From Candidatus Omnitrophota bacterium (GTDB lineage Bacteria > Omnitrophota > Gorgyraeia > Gygaellales > Profunditerraquicolaceae): DNA of 5,561 nucleotides. Below are positions 5,390 to 5,561 of the stretch, in pieces. The stretch spans positions 1-5,561 of the forward strand of contig JAQTNB010000096.1 of NCBI GenBank assembly GCA_028714055.1, in the 5' to 3' direction. A program made the translations under genes and the position numbers. Positions within the stretch are counted from its first letter, which is position 1. Each line of letters begins with the position of its first letter. The notes beneath the pieces are model-generated. The model was given only the letters and a program-made list of their open reading frames with translations. It ran no database searches and was not told the origin of the DNA.

Positions 5390-5561
5390 ATGGAGCTGTT
5401 AAAGCTAATAAATCCCGTTGAGCTTATCGTGCAGATGGCAAGTTTCCTTGTGCTGCTTATTCTTCTGCGCGCCTTTGCCTGGAAGCCTATCCTTGCCATA
5501 CTGCAGGATCGCCGCAAGCGTATCTCCGGGGAGTTTCAGGCTATCGAGCAGGCAAAGGCCG
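5390..5561 (+). CDS. atpF: ATP synthase F0 subunit b, N-terminal part (runs off the window)
   Basis: Subunit b is the membrane-anchored peripheral stalk that ties F1 to subunit a. The 57 visible codons start MELLKLINPVELIV, give one membrane helix (about 9-28), then FAWKPILAILQDRRKRI (29-45) and the start of the long charged helix. This 'WKPI---L--R---I' pattern right after the helix is typical of subunit b. A stop codon (TAA 5381-5383) lies in frame two codons before the ATG at 5390, so no earlier start is possible. The gap to atpE is 10 bases and holds no recognisable Shine-Dalgarno sequence, so expression may rely on coupling to atpE. The order a-c-b matches standard atp operons. About two thirds of a usual 150-170-residue protein is missing beyond the window. 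Confidence 0.9.
   Translation, partial: MELLKLINPVELIVQMASFLVLLILLRAFAWKPILAILQDRRKRISGEFQAIEQAKA

Noticed and set aside
5389..5400. 12-base direct repeat CATGGAGCTGTT, also at 1609-1620
   Set aside because: Both copies encode Met-Glu-Leu-Leu in unrelated genes, and the flanking bases do not match beyond it. Chance is the simplest explanation.

Overview
The window looks like ordinary bacterial chromosome with moderate GC. All supportable genes lie on the + strand. I see no mobile element, CRISPR array, tRNA or rRNA. The F-type ATP synthase genes are diverged from both the proteobacterial and Bacillus patterns. Together with a very large DUF2339 membrane protein and a rare DNA-repair-associated radical SAM gene, this suggests an uncultured, possibly PVC-related lineage such as Omnitrophota. 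That placement is a low-confidence impression, not a search result.

Layout. Positions 1-200 hold the C-terminal 65 residues of a nitroreductase-family flavoprotein. A 152-base gap follows with a clear extended -10 promoter (249-278). It drives an 868-residue polytopic membrane protein of the DUF2339 family (353-2959), whose C-terminal half is built from ~111-residue tandem modules. After an 87-base gap with a GC-rich inverted repeat comes a complete 379-residue radical SAM protein with a C-terminal helix-hairpin-helix (3047-4186). It resembles the 'putative DNA modification/repair' radical SAM family, but its usual uracil-DNA glycosylase-like partner gene is not next to it.

The 208-base gap at 4187-4394 is the most structured non-coding stretch. 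It contains a sigma70-type promoter, a hairpin with a run of eight T, a 12-base perfect palindrome, and a textbook terminator-like hairpin whose T-run ends at the base before the atpB start codon. The F0 genes atpB (subunit a), atpE (subunit c) and the start of atpF (subunit b) follow in the usual order. atpB and atpE overlap by 11 bases, and the window ends inside atpF. No atpI precedes atpB.

How the genes relate. Only the atp genes form an evident functional unit, the proton-conducting part of ATP synthase. The nitroreductase, DUF2339 and radical SAM genes show no obvious link to it or to each other. The points most worth a second look are the attenuator-like leader touching the atpB start, an AxAxAxAxG helix in subunit c where most bacteria have GxGxGxG, and unusual residues beside the essential arginine of subunit a.
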